Assembly: GCA_042095375.1 (NCBI GenBank)
Contig: JBELBJ010000005.1
Coordinates: forward strand, 10,314-74,313
DNA length: 64,000 nucleotides
From: GCA-2715645 sp042095375
GTDB lineage: Bacteria; Bacteroidota; Bacteroidia; Cytophagales; MED-G16
Direction: 5' to 3'
The translations under genes were made by a program, and so were the position numbers. The notes beneath the pieces were generated by a model, which ran no database searches, was not told the DNA's origin, and saw only the letters and a program-made list of their open reading frames with translations. Positions 63,124 through 64,000 of this stretch are shown one piece after another (positions within the stretch are counted from its first letter, which is position 1; each line of letters opens with the position of its first letter).

Positions 63124-64000
63124 ATGAAAATAATTTTAAAATATTTCCAGCTAATATTAACTATAAATCTTATTTTTTTATTCAAAGGTTATAGTCAAAT
63201 TCAAGATTCTGTAAAACAAAAAGATAACTTTTTACAAAAATTAGAAGGTTTATATTTTGATTTAGGACCAGTTTATCTTGTTGGTGATAAACAAGCTGCT
63301 AGTTCTGGAAGTGATATAATGTATGGTTTTAAGAGAAATATAAATATAGGAATAGGTTTTGAAAAAGATTGGACAGATCCATTTTTTGCAGGAGCTAAAA
63401 TTAATTTGTTTAGACTTGGTCCTGCAGATAATAATGTTACCCACACTAATGGTGTTGCGCCAGAATTTAGACTAGGAGCTTACGTTTTTAAAAAAATTAA
63501 ATTATTTACAAGTTTTGGTTTCAGTGTAATCAATTGGAACGATGGTCCTTTAGGAGCAGATGGTACATCTTGGGGTTTTCCTACTGGATTAGGAGCAAAA
63601 TACGAAATGAAAATCAATGAAAAATACAATATCAATTTTGAGGCTTATTACAAAGTTTTTAATACAGAAGATGGTTTGGATCATAATCCATTTGGAAATA
63701 ATTATGATCATACATTTGGATTCTCAATTGGTGTTGGAATACCCAATAGAAAAAAAGAAGGAGATATAACACTACAAGAATATGAACTATTAAAAAGTGA
63801 ATTAGAAATGGCTGAAACAAGAATTCTGTCTTTAGAATCAGAGGCATTAAAAATTGAGGAAATAGTTCTTAATGAAGGAGATTCTCTTGTGAAAATTAAT
63901 AATTTTCTAAATAAAGTAGAGATTTTTGAAACAGCAATGATGTCTGATATTTGGGCAACACAAAATTTACCAGAAGGAGAAAATTTTATTTTACTTGGGA
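63124..64000 (+). CDS. Outer-membrane beta-barrel protein, probably OmpA-like, partial
   Basis: The gene starts at the ATG at 63124, with a signal peptide (LILTINLIFLFKGYSQ), and runs 292 codons to the window edge. Residues about 35-190 alternate as barrel strands (GLYFDLGPVYLVGDK, NIGIGFEKDWTDPFFAGAKINLF, EFRLGAYVFKKIKLFTSFGF, LGAKYEMKINEKYNINFEAYY, FGFSIGVGI). A coiled-coil-like segment follows (LQEYELLKSELEMAETRILSLESEAL). The last residues, PEGENFILLG, look like the lead-in of a peptidoglycan-binding OmpA domain, which would lie outside the window. It may be co-transcribed with the preceding lipoprotein gene, 22 bases upstream. Confidence 0.8.
   Translation, partial: MKIILKYFQLILTINLIFLFKGYSQIQDSVKQKDNFLQKLEGLYFDLGPVYLVGDKQAASSGSDIMYGFKRNINIGIGFEKDWTDPFFAGAKINLFRLGPADNNVTHTNGVAPEFRLGAYVFKKIKLFTSFGFSVINWNDGPLGADGTSWGFPTGLGAKYEMKINEKYNINFEAYYKVFNTEDGLDHNPFGNNYDHTFGFSIGVGIPNRKKEGDITLQEYELLKSELEMAETRILSLESEALKIEEIVLNEGDSLVKINNFLNKVEIFETAMMSDIWATQNLPEGENFILLG

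Overview
The window is about 30% GC, densely coded and carries no rRNA, tRNA or CRISPR locus that I can recognise. Gene content and order point to a marine-type, genome-streamlined member of the Bacteroidota, close to Flavobacteriales. The signs are a fused SecDF, Na+-NQR subunit F, AccD without its zinc-ribbon cysteines, CarB without its C-terminal regulatory domain, an S16 protein with a long tail, DUF4270/DUF4834/DUF5916/DUF2490 proteins, a CarboxypepD_reg-type TonB-dependent receptor, and TAnnTTTG promoter boxes typical of Bacteroidota SigA. Three runs of exactly 100 N (7535-7634, 37035-37134, 62409-62508) are scaffold gaps of unknown true size, so this is probably a metagenome or draft assembly.

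Layout. 1-7723 is one giant minus-strand gene, running off the left edge, for a secreted protein of about 20 tandem cadherin/Ig-like repeats. 7824-11866 holds rlmN and a TRAP transporter whose permease genes face the binding-protein gene. 11894-22768 is a mainly minus-strand block: a DUF5916 protein, secDF, and an operon of a DHH phosphoesterase, three FKBP-type proteins, rdgB and udk, followed by divergent ndk and convergent scpA. 22880-26787 holds dxs, an unusual SDR and an M19 dipeptidase. 26784-36312 is central metabolism on the minus strand: nqrF, accD, a 54-residue DUF4834 protein, carB, sucB and sucA, with one small plus-strand exported protein. 36503-38909 is the rpsP-rimM-trmD-rplS translation operon, followed by dapF and a lipoprotein. 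40673-44495 holds a SPOR lipoprotein and secA.

44589-51522 is the most rearranged part. It has a DUF2490 protein, a TonB-dependent receptor, a beta-helix lipoprotein with a strong terminator between it and the receptor, and a PiT-like transporter. Between these genes lie decayed remnants: a SHOCT-domain tail abutting the last 36 codons of an OmpR/PhoB-type response regulator, and a second interrupted reading frame. A phosphate (or other oxyanion) uptake locus that lost its regulator is a reasonable hypothesis, not a demonstrated one.

51677-57432 holds a holin-like membrane protein, an AraC regulator, a YugP-type peptidase, a heptose-phosphate-type nucleotidyltransferase, a UPF0104 membrane protein, a truncated GT5 protein and a DUF4270 lipoprotein. 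The place where panC-panD sit in relatives is empty. 57454-64000 holds cutC, a PQQ/cytochrome c dehydrogenase with a DUF998 membrane protein, an FAD oxidase, a gap-split lipoprotein and the start of an OmpA-like barrel protein.

I found no clear new defence or mobile system. The strongest leads are the cysteine-paired repeats of the giant surface protein, the relic junction near 45.5 kb, the S16 tail repeats, the phosphoesterase gene without a normal start codon, and the phased GTTAAC sites upstream of carB.
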